NCBI GenBank assembly: GCA_963921425.1
Contig: OY992834.1
Location: forward strand, 12,259,271-12,323,270
Direction of reading: 5' to 3'
DNA from: Dryas octopetala
Taxonomy: Eukaryota; Streptophyta; Magnoliopsida; Rosales; Rosaceae
DNA length: 64,000 nucleotides
The notes beneath the pieces are model-generated. The model was given only the letters and a program-made list of their open reading frames with translations, searched no databases and was not told the DNA's origin. The position numbers were made by a program, and so were the translations under genes. How positions within the stretch are numbered: the stretch's first letter is position 1; every line of letters starts with the position of its first letter. Shown here piece after piece: positions 19,329-30,730 of this stretch.

Positions 19329-21161
19329 CTATTTTTGAATACAGAGCTTACGGCCTGATATGATTGTCCTAATGGATACAGTGAGGGAGACAACCAGGAC
19401 AACAAATCCGAGTATAGTTGCACTACCTGTCCAAAGATCCTTGAAGTAAACTTGTCTCAGGGTTGCCACATGACGGTTCCAAAAGTTCTCATAGTGCTCA
19501 TTAAGCTGTTTGCAGACATGACCATAGCAGGATTGATCCTCCATAATATTCTCACAGAGGCTATTAATCAGCTTCGCCACAGCTTTGTTGCTGCCCAGCA
19601 TGTTAATGATAACTTTGCTCTCAACCAAGAAACTCACATCTTCCACATTGTCCACCAGTTCATCCAGCAGCAGAAAGTAATTGCAAATGTAAGCCTCGTT
19701 CGGGTAGAGAAACTGCTCCAAGGCTATGACGTTCCGCATAATGCATTCTGTCTCGTCCTTGACACAGAATTGCGTAAGCTTCAAGTACATGTTTCTAAAA
19801 CATGCCAAGGTTAACTTATGAGCATCATCTACTTTTATGAAAAAGCGTGCATATAGATCTTCTTCTTTTTTTTTGGCGAAGCTGCATGATCTTGTTTTTT
19901 TTTTTGGCGAAGCTGCAAGATCTTCGTTATTAAGTGGCCTAAACTTCACCCCTGCTGCCCTCAGCTGTTTTACAACATATATATTTTTGATAGGGGTATT
20001 ACTCGTATCTTTGCACATAGCTGTTTTACAACATATATCTAACTTAACTTTGCATTTCATTTTTCCTTCTGGTCCTTCTGGTTCATCACTCGTATCTTTT
20101 TTATCTGGACACAAAAAATATCTTACCAAATCAGTGAAATGTATCGGTCCATTCTTGACAGATTTTCCCTTGCTGTAATCCTTAAAGAAGTCACAGGTAA
20201 GCTTAAGAAAGGGATCATGATCTTGAACAGCCTCGGTTTTGTCTTTGAAAATGTGTATAGAATGATCTTGCGAACGCTCACGATCGGTACTGCTGTGTCT
20301 ACCGGCCTGACAACGGGAGCAAGGAAAGCAATGCTGGAAGGAAGGCAAGCAGCAGGACTGCTGCTCATCATGATTGGTACTCCTCTGTCTATGGACCTGT
20401 CCTTGTACTTGTTTTTTGCTTGGTTTGGCAAAGTCGTATAGCCCTTGAAGAAGAGAATAAGGAAGCTGATTTTCAAACAGCATCAGATCCTGCTCTATAG
20501 CTTTCCTCAGCCATGGCCTTCTTAATATGTAATCATTCTCATCATTCTCTGTTTCTGAGTTCACCAAAAAGAGCTCAATGATGAAGCATGCATCAACTAG
20601 GATTACCTCCACAAAAACGTCGATGGGGTCGATTTTGTTGGCAAGCTCAATGTAGGGGTCGATTTTGTTGGCAAGCTCAATGGTCTCTGCATAACAACCA
20701 AGAATGCTATCTTTAAGAGGCTTGATGAAGTTCTTTAGGTCATCCTCGCTCTTGGAACAACGCTTACAAAAATTCAGACAGTAGACTTTTTTGCGTTCTT
20801 CCATGTTCTTGAGTTCTGGTTTGCCGTGGTGGAAAGGTCCTATTGAAAGTAGCTGAGGAGTGTATGCTGCTTCATTTACTTTGCGGAGTTTGCTGGGAAC
20901 CCTGTAGATACACCACTTGTCAAGCTGCAGGGCGTCATGTACGCTCGGGGTATGGCCTTCTTGTTCACTCTCACTTTTCTGATCCGCTGTCTGTGAATTC
21001 AGCTTTGGCCTGGTGTCAATGAAACTACAATCAGTACCAAAGGAAGTACAAAAATATTTAGCTGTAACAATGTTTTTGTTTAGTAGAACTGTAGAAGTAA
21101 TTTCACAATTGCTGCTAAGTATGTTTCTAGCAGAGAATTCACCTTTGTTTTGTTCATCCAT
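19329..21161 (-). CDS. DUF247 (UPF0481) membrane protein, unit 3, 610 codons
   Basis: The longest open DUF247 copy here. The domain starts at DKWCIYRVPSKLRK (about residue 82) and includes SIGPFHHG, FENQLPYSLLQ, LRAAGVKFRP, RNVIALEQF and a C-terminal hydrophobic helix near residues 579-601. Differences from unit 1: an extra HTPSVHDA before the domain; a 30-bp in-frame tandem duplication giving two copies of IELANKIDP (near 20625-20682); a longer Cys/His-rich insert (SCCLPSFQHCFPCSRCQ); and a longer linker near FLCPDKKDTSDEPEG. The N-terminal 45 residues (MDEQNKGEF...) start at the first ATG in the frame, but may be intron or UTR sequence if the leader exons are spliced to the main exon. The 3' flank overlaps the gene X remnant tail to tail. 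Confidence 0.9.
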   Translation of the reverse strand: MDEQNKGEFSARNILSSNCEITSTVLLNKNIVTAKYFCTSFGTDCSFIDTRPKLNSQTADQKSESEQEGHTPSVHDALQLDKWCIYRVPSKLRKVNEAAYTPQLLSIGPFHHGKPELKNMEERKKVYCLNFCKRCSKSEDDLKNFIKPLKDSILGCYAETIELANKIDPYIELANKIDPIDVFVEVILVDACFIIELFLVNSETENDENDYILRRPWLRKAIEQDLMLFENQLPYSLLQGLYDFAKPSKKQVQGQVHRQRSTNHDEQQSCCLPSFQHCFPCSRCQAGRHSSTDRERSQDHSIHIFKDKTEAVQDHDPFLKLTCDFFKDYSKGKSVKNGPIHFTDLVRYFLCPDKKDTSDEPEGPEGKMKCKVKLDICCKTAMCKDTSNTPIKNIYVVKQLRAAGVKFRPLNNEDLAASPKKKTRSCSFAKKKEEDLYARFFIKVDDAHKLTLACFRNMYLKLTQFCVKDETECIMRNVIALEQFLYPNEAYICNYFLLLDELVDNVEDVSFLVESKVIINMLGSNKAVAKLINSLCENIMEDQSCYGHVCKQLNEHYENFWNRHVATLRQVYFKDLWTGSATILGFVVLVVSLTVSIRTIISGRKLCIQK

Positions 21162-21480
21162 AATATTAGAGGGATCTCAAAGTTTTTTGGAAGAATGCTA
21201 GATATTTTCTCTTCTCCTGCCTCAAATGTACTCGGAAACATTTCTTTTCAAGATTACCTTTAAATGTAATTTATGTAAAAAATCAACCACATTAAATATC
21301 ATAAGTCTAGTTATTTAATTATTATTAAATATATAAACAGTGAATATTGTAACTATTACCTAAATTATTTATTTATTTGATAACAGTTAAAAAGACTAAA
21401 AGAATTTTGATTAAATTGATTTTTTACATAAAATATTTTTAAAGAGTAATCTAATTTAACAGTATCAATATGAGATTAGA

Positions 21481-22500
21481 TTTTTTTTTTTTGGTCGAAA
21501 GGATGAGCCATGCATTAAAAGAGCCCAGTGGGCACAAGAAATACAAAGCAAGGGCCAAGAGGCCCAAAGCAAAATAAACAAAGTAAAGAAAATTCAAAAC
21601 CAGCCCAATTAAACATAAAAATAAACCCTAGGCTATAGAGGCGGTTCAGGAGAACCACGTCGCTACCAAGGATCGGTCCGCCGTGAGACCCACAAAACTC
21701 CCCAGATCTCATCCCCACGACATTGAGAAAACGCCACAGCCACCGCAATAGCCAGAGAACCACCAAGAGGGAGGAAGATGGAGGTGCGAACACCCATGCC
21801 AAAGCGCTCATCTTCCAAAGGTTTAGCTAGCGCTCTTCCGTGCAAACACGCACAGACTCGCTTACACTCACCGACAGCCACGATCCAAATCTGATGAAGG
21901 TGACGAGCCGGGAGTTGGGAACTAGTGGAAGTAGCGACGAAAAGATGAGGACGAGAACATAGGGAGGATAGATCTCCATATCTGAGCATATAGCTCAAGC
22001 AAAAGTGCAAAACCCACAAGGGGGTGAAATCACCACAATAGGGTGAAGCAAAATGGTCACCACAAAAGGGTGAAACAGTCACCACAAGGGGGTGAAACAG
22101 ATCTCAAAAGATAAGAGTTGGGAACTTGGAAAATGGGGCCGAGTAAATAAAAAAGGGGGGGTAGGAAAGAGGCCGAGCAGGGGGGAGAGGCAGATCAGGG
22201 GGGGAAAGGTAAAAACAAACACCACAGAGGGTGGAGCAGATCTAAGAAACAAAGGAGATCTGAAAACAGATCTCAAAAACAAAATAGATCTGAAAGTAGA
22301 TCTCAAAAAACAAAAGAGAAGAAATAAATCTGAGAGGGGGAGGGAGAGGGAGAAGGAGAGGCAGGAGGGAGAGAAGAAGGATAGAGAGAGGCAGGAGGGA
22401 GAGGAGCGGCCAGGCAGAATCACCAGGGGCAGCGCCCCCTCCCCCCTGGAACAAAGGTTTGAGTTGTGTTTTCAGGAGAGAGAAGAGAGAAAAGTCATTA
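21481..22500 (-). mobile_element. Probable non-LTR retroposon insert
   Basis: Comparison with unit 1 (break between GAGATTA and the CATAGGAGAAAG block near 8350) shows about 1 kb of extra DNA. On the minus strand it ends in a run of at least 12 A and begins with a GA/CT-rich region. Several minus-strand frames of 98-140 codons are open but match no domain I recognise. A terminal poly(A) without terminal inverted repeats fits a LINE- or SINE-type insertion or a processed copy. A clear target duplication is not visible, only ATTA at both sides. Confidence 0.5.
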
Positions 22501-22865
22501 CGACATAGGAGAAAGAAGAGAAACAGTAGAAAGGGGAAGGTGAGAGTGAGGGAATTAAGCAGAGATAAAAAATAAAGTGAGGATAGAGAAATTAAAGTTT
22601 TTGGGCCGAGTAAACATCTGTTACCAAGGTGAGACCGTGAGAGGAATGCAATCAATTATTTTTATATGAGATTAAAGTAATATTTAAGTTTGACTATTGA
22701 AAGTGACTGCATTTAATGACTTATAATTTGTGTTTAAACTTTTATAGTGTTATGAATTCACTCCTTATACATAATTCTTTATTATTTTAACACGTAAGTA
22801 GATGACATAATATGTGTATATGCTACTAACCATGCATTGAATAATTTTTATCAAACAATACATGC

Positions 22866-22967
22866 CTGGCAGTGGGAGACGTGGGAGGATGGGGGGGGTC
22901 CATCTTGTCAGTCATCGACTTCTTCATCGATCGTTTTTCTTTTTCTGGGTGTTGATCTTTTGTTTCT
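22866..22967 (-). other. Candidate leader exon 2, unit 3 (GC donor)
   Basis: Same 102-bp block as in unit 1, with acceptor ACTTACTCAG and donor CCAG|GCATGT on the minus strand. The peptide in the shared frame differs from unit 1 at one or two residues. Conserved length and boundaries argue for an exon, but recent duplication alone could explain the identity. Confidence 0.45.
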
Positions 22968-23764
22968 CTGAGTAAGTGCAATGCAACCCATACATCATGA
23001 GAAATAGCTTTCGATATGTAACACAAAATTCAAAGTAATGACCATCTCTAGGCTCTAGCTAATTACAGCATTTGGTTTATAAAATGCAAAATAAATCAGA
23101 ATTGCCTGGTAACAAGCATATATTGATCAGTGTTGTTCACTCGTAGCCTGCGCGCTATTCACCAAAAAAATAAATTTAGAATTAATCAGTGCGATATTTG
23201 ATTTTTAACCGTACGATACAAAAAAAATTAACAATCTGAAATATGTATAAATCATTAAATCAGCATTGAGAGCTTCTTTTTTCAATAAAATAAAACTTTA
23301 TTTCTTTAAAAGTCAACCACTATGTTGGTCTTGACCAGATCTGGCCGCCTAAGCTTTTAATCCTAGCCCTTGATATAAATTCAATGGTTAGAGATTGATA
23401 CTATTACAATAAATATAATTATAACAAACTGTGTCCTTTTGTTTCAAAAGTTATACTCAGAGTTGACTCACATCATTGTACAGTTGACTCACGCTGGAGA
23501 ACCATATATCTATCTTCAAAGTCACTCTGCAGTTAGCTAGCTTCATCAGATATTATTCGTTTTTCTCATTTTCTATATATTTTCAGGCCGAATAAAAGTA
23601 CCTCTTGATTTGTTTTCAGATTTAAAGAAAAGAAAAAAGGGAAGAGAGAAGAAGAGACAGCAAATTAGAAAAATAGATAAATCACTTGGGACTGACTTAA
23701 TTCATAACCAAAAATGAAACACATATTTCGAACTCATTGAGCAAAATGAGTAGAGAAAAAGAAC

Positions 23765-23830
23765 CTGCAAGTGTATCTGGCGGTTGTCTGAGTTTCTAGA
23801 GTCGAGTCGAGTCGATTAGGGTGACTCGGG
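23765..23830 (-). promoter_or_regulatory. Leader exon 1, unit 3
   Basis: The minus strand reads a GACTCGAC-rich leader ending ACTTGCAG|GTTCTTT. It lacks the 750-bp tandem multiplication of unit 1; the region upstream is unrelated to the array there. Confidence 0.4.
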
Positions 23831-24420
23831 TTGGATGACCACGGTCCAAACTCTGGTAGGCTTGTCTTCCTTATTATTATTAAAATGAATACAGAGTAAC
23901 AGAGAAGTAAAGTTTGTTCGGAATTCAGATAACGAGTTCAAGGGGGATGAAGGTTTTATAGTATTAACGTACTTAATGCTTTGGGCCCCTAACTCACCAA
24001 ACCAACATAGTATGTTACACGTTGTTTGTTTTTTGATAATCGCAACAACTTGACTTGCATAATTAATTAGTAGATGGGCAGTGCGAGTACAACATGAAAC
24101 ACGAAATGAGTCCAATTTGAATGACTGGTCCGAATGCTCTAATTAATATTTTACATGAAAGCTTGAGCTTTCTATCCTCTTACAATAACGATAGTTATCC
24201 ACCCAAAGGATTTAAGGGTGTGTGAAACTAAAGAGTAATATGTAATCTCTCCTTATGTTCAAGGAAATAGTAGTTTAATGGGCCAACTTCTATTAATTTC
24301 AATTGGGTGAGAGTATGAATTCATATGTACGTGCTCAAAATAAATGCAGTTCATTATGGTTGCAACTATAAAATGCATTAGTTCACACTTGACTAAAAAC
24401 ACTATATATTAGATTAGAAA
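23831..24420. other. Spacer upstream of unit 3
   Basis: No gene seen. The stretch near 24060-24330 (AGTGCGAGTACAA...CACGAAA) recurs at 42460-42740 and, in part, at the 18090 breakpoint of unit 2. Confidence 0.4.
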
Positions 24421-25610
24421 TAAGATAACTAGCTTATTAACTAAAGCCTCGTTTTGAAAGACTAGATTAGGCAAAACTGTCTCAATTAAAACGGATAATA
24501 GTCTTGTTCTATGTTCGGTGATGTTAACAAACAACCCTTAGATTGCAAATTTAGACAACAATTCAAAATAGAGACCTTCTACCAAACACTCAATACACCA
24601 CATATATATATATATACACCCAGAAATTCTCTCTGCAGGACGTCCGTTCTTTAATTTAAGAATGGACACATGTGTTTTATGGATTTTTTTCACCATTTGA
24701 TCTTAAACTTGGCATGTTTTATTATTTAGGATATAAATCATCAATAGAGAACTATTTTTTGGTTTTAACTCTCATGGTATTAAGTTCCCGTTCTTCAGTT
24801 TGAATTTAGATTTTAACTCTCAAGTTTTGAGCGGTAAAAGCCTAAAATAAAACCCCGAACAATAATTCTATATCCTAAAAGATAGAAGGCTATACCCTCA
24901 CATATTTTACCATGTAAAAAACAGCCTAAAAATGACAAAATGTCATAACATGTCTGTTCTTAATTGATACAGAATGAAAGTATGTGTCCTTCATTAACAC
25001 AAAGCAAAATTAATGTCTTGAAATGAATCAACCATAAAAGTATGTGTCATATTTGTAAACTTTTCCCATAAGATAACTAGCTTATTAACTAAGGCCTCGT
25101 TTGGAAGACTAGATTAGGCAAAACTGTCTCAATTAAAACGGATAACAGTCTTGTTCTATGTTTGGTGATGTTAACAAGCAACCCTACAAGATTGCAAATT
25201 TAGACAACAATTCAAAATAGAGACCTTCTACCAAACACTTAATGCACCACATATATAAATATATATATACACCCATAAATTCTCTCTACATGACATCCGT
25301 TCTTTAATTAAAGGACGGACACATGTGTTTTATGAATTTTTTTTCACTAGCTATTTGATCTTAAAATTGGCAGGATTTAATTATTTAGGTTATAAATCAT
25401 CAATAGAGACCTATTCCTTGGTTTTAACTCTCATGGTTTTGAGTTCCCGTTCGGTTAGAATTTATGTTTTAACTCCCAAATTTTGGGCGGTAAAAACCTA
25501 AAATAAAATCTCAAACAATAATTCTATACCTTAAAAAATAAAATCCTATACCCTGTAAAAAATTCCTAAAAATGATAAAATGTCATAGAAATACCCATGT
25601 TCGTTATTTA
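24421..25610. repeat. Direct tandem duplication, about 648-bp period
   Basis: TAAGATAACTAGCTTATTAAC opens copies at 24421 and 25069. Both run through GCCTCGTTT.GAA, GGTGATGTTAACAA, a TA-rich stretch and the ACACATGTGTTTTAT block. Before the second copy lies about 110 bp that matches one end of the foldback family at 45974-46563 (GTGTCCTTCATTAACAC). Partial copies occur at 9330-9540 and 42850-43020. Confidence 0.75.
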
Positions 25611-26052
25611 GTTAAAGAATAAACGTCCTGCAGATTAAATTTGTGTATATACACCCACTATCTAAGTGTGAAAAACTATATCCTACTACAAAAAAAAAAA
25701 AAAAAGCCCTTAGAAGACATGGGTGCAGTGTCTGCACCATAGACAAATCCTTCAAAATAACACAGGCTAACTAACTCTTGATAAGACATGAGTTTCTTAC
25801 TTGAGTTTGCCTTAAAATAGGAAGATTTAGGGGAAAAAAAAAACATTCAAGCGGTAGGGGAAAAAAACTGAGTACATTTAAAAGGCCCCTATCGAATGTA
25901 AGCCCATTACCGTTGAAGTCCCAAAATGAAGAAAAGCCCATACAAGAGAAAAGCCCACTCAAACGGTTTCAACCCATTAGTCCATGACACACTTCATACT
26001 TACCCAACACCATCCGAACAACACAAAAATGAGATGCTTTATAATCAGTCAG
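25611..26052. other. Gene X upstream region, unit 4
   Basis: Matches the spacers ahead of gene X remnants in units 3 and 5. An A-rich tract lies at about 25688-25704. No gene. Confidence 0.5.
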
Positions 26053-26814
26053 ATGCAGGAAGAGAATGGAGCAAGTGGCGGTAACGGTGGGACCGAGACC
26101 CACTTGTGGTGGGACTGTTGGGTTGGGCGGTAGTGTCGTACCGAAGAAGCTGCGCCCAGCCTACTCTGGTGCCTCTCAAGGCCTTCGCTGTTGCCTCACT
26201 CTACCTTAGGGCTCACCAAATAGCCCAAGGCCCGAAGCCCACCCGAAGCCCGCCCGGCCCATTGGGCCCGAAGCCCGATTTGGCCCGACATTTGGGCCGG
26301 CCCGGCCTGGCCCGAAAATTTATTGGGTTGGGCTTGGGCCATCCCCTTGAAGCCCACGGCCCGCCCAAAGCCCGGCCCGCTTAGGCCCGCCCAAAGCCCG
26401 GCCCGAAGCCCAAAGCTCAAAGCCCGTTAAATATCTTCAATAAAAAAAAATATAGGATTTTGGCTATGTTATGAATTGAACTTGAGACCTCATAGAACAA
26501 ATTTCAACTCTCAACCAACTAAGCTGACTAGTTTATTTATCTAATTTGTGAATCATAACATATTTAATAGGTTTTTCGTTTGTTTACTCAAATAAATTAT
26601 TAATATGCTTATTAAGTTATTATATAATTTTATAATATTAGTAAATAGTAATAGTGTAAAGTGTAAACTATACTATGTAATACCATAAATAATAAACTTT
26701 GAAAATTATATACAACATTACAAATTTACAACTATAATAAAACATAAATGTATATGTATATATACAACTTTTATAATACAACTATAATTAAAGTTATTAA
26801 AGCATGATTGTTCA

Positions 26815-27990
26815 TTAATTTAATAATTTGAACCGTTCATTTTATATGTTGATAGTCAAAGATTATCCTTACAAAAAATCGGCCAAATCGGAATTCATTT
26901 ACCCATTCGATTATCATTAAAAAAACCATGATCATTCATTAATTCGACCATCGTTACGTCACTTTTACATATAAATACACTTGAAGAGTTGAAGAGTATA
27001 ATTCTAATAACTTTCTCGTTGAAACCTTATTGTTTTCATAATTGTGAAGACCACAACGTGATTTCAACAATCTGAGCCGTTCATTTTCTATATTCATAAT
27101 CAAAGATCATCCTTACAAAAAATCAGCAAAATCAGAACTCATCTACCCATTCGATTATCATTAGAAAAATCACGATCGTTCATAAGTTGGACCACCATTA
27201 TCTAATTTCTACATTTCCAATTGAACTAATTTTTTGCAGGGATGATCTTTGAGTGAAAAACTAAAAAATGAACGGTTCGGATCATTGAAAACTTGGAAAC
27301 ACGATCGAGATGTGAGCTTCTACATATAAATACACTTGAAGAGTTTAAGAATATAATTCTAATAACTTTCCGGTTGAAACATTGTCGTTTCCATAATTGT
27401 GAAGACCACAACGTGATTTTAACAATCTTAGCCGTTCATTTTTTATGTTAATAGTCAAAGATCATCCTTACAAAAAATTGGCTATATCGGAATTCATCTA
27501 CCCATTCGATTATCATTAGAAAAACCACAATCGTTCATTAATTCGACCACCGTTATGTCACTTTTACATCTCCGATTAAGCTAATTTTTTGCAAAAATTC
27601 TCTTTGAGTGGGGAACTAAAACTTGAACGATTCGGATCGTTGAAAACACCATCGATATGTGAACTTCTACATATAAATACACTTGAAGAGTATAATTCTA
27701 ATAACTTTCCCGTTGAAACCTTGTTGTTTCCATAATTATGAAGACCACAACGTGATTTCAACAATTTGACCCGTTCATTTTCTATGTTCATAGTCAAAGA
27801 TCATTCGTACAAAAAATCGGCTAAATCGATATTCATCTACCCATTCGATCATCATTAGAAAAACCACGATCGTTCATTAATTCGACCACCATTATGTCAC
27901 TTTTACATCTCCGATTAAGCTAATTTTTTGCACGAATTATCTTTGAGTGAGGAACTAAAATTTGAACGGTTCGGATCGTTGACAACACAA
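26815..27990. repeat. Tandem repeat core of the hAT element, about 350-bp period
   Basis: CCGTTCATTT recurs at about 26833, 27077, 27432 and 27771, each followed by ATAGTCAAAGAT, CCCATTCGAT, ATTAATTCGACCA and ACACTTGAAGAG in the same order. The first unit is shorter by about 100 bp. The ACCGTTCATTTTT motif also marks several foldback elements elsewhere in the window. Confidence 0.8.
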
Positions 27991-28224
27991 TTGCATCGTT
28001 TGTTTATAAAAATATGTAATAAAATTTATAATAAAACATATGTACATTTATGTTTTATTATAGTTGTAATGTTGTATATAATTTTAAAAGTTTATTATTT
28101 ATGGTATTACACTATTACTAACATAATAGTATTATAGAATAACTTAATAAGCATATTAATAATTTATTGAAGTAAACAAACGAAAAAGCTATTAAATATG
28201 TTATGATTCACAAACTTAACAAAT

Positions 28225-28295
28225 AAACTGGTCAGCTCAGTTGGTTGAGAGTTGAAGTTTGTTATGTGAGGTCTCATGTTCAAATCACAACATAG
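28225..28295 (+). repeat. tRNA-like module in the right arm of the hAT element
   Basis: CAGCTCAGTTGGTTGAGAG (box A-like) and ATGTTCAAATC (box B-like) lie about 40 bp apart. The inverted arm at about 26465-26540 carries the same module in reverse. A captured tRNA or SINE head duplicated with the arm is the simplest reading; no full tRNA is formed. Confidence 0.5.
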
Positions 28296-28631
28296 CCAAA
28301 ATCATATATTTTTTTTTAACATATATATGTGTCTAAACAGGCTTTGGGCTTATTTGGGCCGCCCGTTTGGGCCTAGCCCGGCCCGGCCCTCCAAGCCCGC
28401 AAGCCAAAGGCCGATGGGCGGGCCTTGGGCTTGTGTATTAAAGCCCAAGCCCGGCCCGGCCCGGCCCGAAAGCCCTATTGGGCTTCTATCATTCAAGCCC
28501 GAGCCCGGCCCGAACCCGAAAAATTTGGGCCGGGCTAGCCCGGCCCGGCCCATTGCCGACCCCTACTCTACCTCGGCGGCGCTGCCGCTTCCGCTGCCGT
28601 CGCTGCCCTCCAAGCCTCGGGTATCCACAAG

Positions 28632-29256
28632 GTTAGTTCACATCTCTCTTTGCTTCTTAGGGGTATATTAGTCTTTTTGGGAAATGCATCCATTGAAAGC
28701 TAGCATTGCTATTTGCTTCATGTTGTATCAAGTTGTGTCAAGTTGTGTCAAGTTGGTATGGATGTCCATTTGGAAGTCATAGTGTGTGACAAAGCAGCTG
28801 CTTCCAAATTTTAAATACATTTCTTTCTGGTATGTTAGACAGTAGACTTAGGCATAGGAAGTGTAACAGAGTCACTCATAATATTGCATCTTTTGCTAGG
28901 AGCAATCTTTTAAGATCCTGTTGGGTTGTAAACCTTCATTTCTGGAAACTGTTTCATGTTTTCATCTATGATATTTCTAGATGAAATAAAGAAATTTTTT
29001 TTTAAATAAAATACCAAACGACCCCTAAAAGAACAATGAAATTTCTTAGTGCGTGAAAACGATTTTATTGCAATGAACAAGAGCTACATGCTCTCTGTCC
29101 TTCAATTATTGGAGTCATTACACCTCAGGATAACAGCAAAAACAGAAAACTAACATCTCAAAACTATTAAAGCTTACACCATCGATCAGTTCATCACCAG
29201 TTGAGCTATCATGTGGTACTGCTTTAATGCACCATTTGAACATTTATATATGCTCT
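28632..29256. other. Gene X intron fragment and DUF247 3' flank, unit 4
   Basis: Intron 1 homology runs to about 28750 (with an extra AGTTGTGTCA repeat) and is followed by the conserved DUF247 3' region. AATAAA on the minus strand is at 29064-29069. A short insertion near 28896-28935 is absent from other units. Confidence 0.55.
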
Positions 29257-30730
29257 CTATTTATGAAGACAGAGCTTACGGCCTGATATGATTGCCCTAA
29301 TGGATACAGTGAGGGAGACAACCAGGACAACAAATCCGAGTATAGTTGCACTACCTGTCCAAAGATCCTTGAAGTAAACTTGTCTCAGGGTTGCCACATG
29401 ACGGTTCCAAAAGTTCTCATAGTGCTTGTTAAGCTGTTTGCAGACAGGAACATAGCAGGATTTATCCTCCATAATGTGCTCACAGAGGCTATTAATCAGC
29501 TTCACCACAGCTTTGTTGCTACCCAGCATGTTAATGATGACTTTGTTCTTAACCAAGAAATTCACATCTTCCACAGTGTCTACGAGTTCATCCATCAGCA
29601 GAAAGTAATTGCAGATATAAGCCTCGTCCGGGTACAGAAACTGCTCCAAGGCCATGACGTTCCGAATAATGCATTCTGTCTCGTCCTTGACACAGAATTG
29701 TGTAAGCCTCAAGTACATGTTTCTAAAACATGCCAAGGTTAACTTATCATCATCTACTTTTATGACAAAGCCTTCATGATCTTCTTCTTTTTTTGGAGAA
29801 GCTGCATGATCTTGTTTTTTTTTTTGGCGAAGCTGCATGATCTTCTTTAAGTGGCCTAAACTTCACCCCTGCTGCCCTCAGCTGTTCTACATCATATATA
29901 TTTATAATACTGTTATCTTGCCAGGTCATTTCTTCTTGGGGACACAGAAAATGTCTTACCAGATCAGTGAAATGTTTCGGTTTTACTCCATTCTTGACGG
30001 ATTTTCCCTTACTGTAACATCTAAAGAAGTCACAGGTAAGCTTCTGAAAGGGATGATCATCGGGTTTGAAAATGTCTATAGAATGATCTTGGGAAGGCTC
30101 ACGATTGGTACGGATGTGTCCTTCGATAGAACGGACACTGGAAGGAGGTGATGACGCATAGTCATATAGGTCTTGAAGAAGAGAAAAAGGAAGCTGATTT
30201 TCAAACAGCATCAAATCCTGCTCTATAGCTTTCCTCAGCCATGGCGATCTTAATATGTAATCATTCTCATGATTCTCTGTTTCTGAGTTCACCAAAAAGA
30301 GCTCAATGATGAAGCAGGCATCAACGACAATTATGTCTACGGGGTCGATTTTTTCGTCAAGCTCAATGGTCCCTGCATAACAACGAAGAATGTTGTGTTG
30401 ACGAGGCTTGATGAAGTGTTTTAGTGCTTCCTTGCTCTTAAAACAACGCGCACAAAAATTCTGACAGTAGATTTTCTTATGTGCTTCCATGTCCTTGAGT
30501 TCTGGTTTGCCGTGGTGGAAAGGTCCTATTGAAAGTAGCTGAGGAGTGTATGCTGCTTCATTTACTTTTCGGAGTTTGCTGGGAACCCTGTAGATACACC
30601 ACTTGTCAGGCTGGTCCAAGACATGTACCCTCGGGGTATGGCCTTCTTGTTCACTTTCACTTTTCTGATCCGCTGTCTGTGAATTCAGCTTTTGCCTGGT
30701 ATCAATGAAACAGTACCAAAGGAAGTACAA
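29257..30730 (-). pseudogene. DUF247 gene, unit 4, frameshifted in an A tract
   Basis: The N-terminal frame (30730 down to about 29774) holds WCIYRVPSKLRK, SIGPFHHG, FENQLPFSLLQ and LRAAGVKFRP, then runs out at KKRRRS. The C-terminal frame (29838-29257) holds RNVMALEQF and the membrane anchor. The shift lies in the lysine-coding A run near 29790: seven A here against nine in unit 1. The Cys-rich insert of units 2, 3 and 5 is deleted. Upstream of the FIDTR codons a 7-bp deletion also breaks the N-terminal frame used by units 1, 3 and 5. Both halves are otherwise uninterrupted, so loss of function looks recent. Confidence 0.85.

Larger units (their letters stand above)
26207..28565. mobile_element. 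Nonautonomous hAT element with long inverted arms
   Basis: Termini TAGGGCTC and (inverse) TAGGGGTC are flanked by a perfect 8-bp duplication CTCTACCT (26199-26206 and 28566-28573), as expected for hAT elements. The ends are rich in GGCCCGGCCC-type motifs. Arms of about 550 bp are inverted relative to each other: the GCC-rich tip, a tRNA-like module, then AT-rich sequence with TTAATAATTTATT. The centre is a tandem repeat. I see no transposase frame. Confidence 0.85.
26053..28631 (+). pseudogene. Gene X exon 1 fragment, unit 4, split by a hAT element
   Basis: Starts ATG-CAG-GAA-GAG and follows exon 1 to 26206. It is interrupted by the hAT element and resumes at 28566-28631 with CTCTACCTCGGCGGCGC up to AAG|GTTAGT. 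Before the insertion the frame is already closed by TAG in the GGTTGGGCGGTAG stretch, so the copy was probably dead beforehand. Exon 2 is absent, as in the other truncated copies. Confidence 0.8.

Noticed and set aside
19452-19814. Plus-strand frames of 114-120 codons (MSQGCHMTVPK...) antisense to the DUF247 3' ends
   Set aside because: They are shadows of the conserved DUF247 coding strand. They appear in every copy because the sense strand is conserved and have no features of their own.
26106-26420. Pro/Gly/Ala-rich frames at the ends of the hAT element
   Set aside because: Artefacts of the GGCCCGGCCC-type terminal repeats; the frames span the element boundary.
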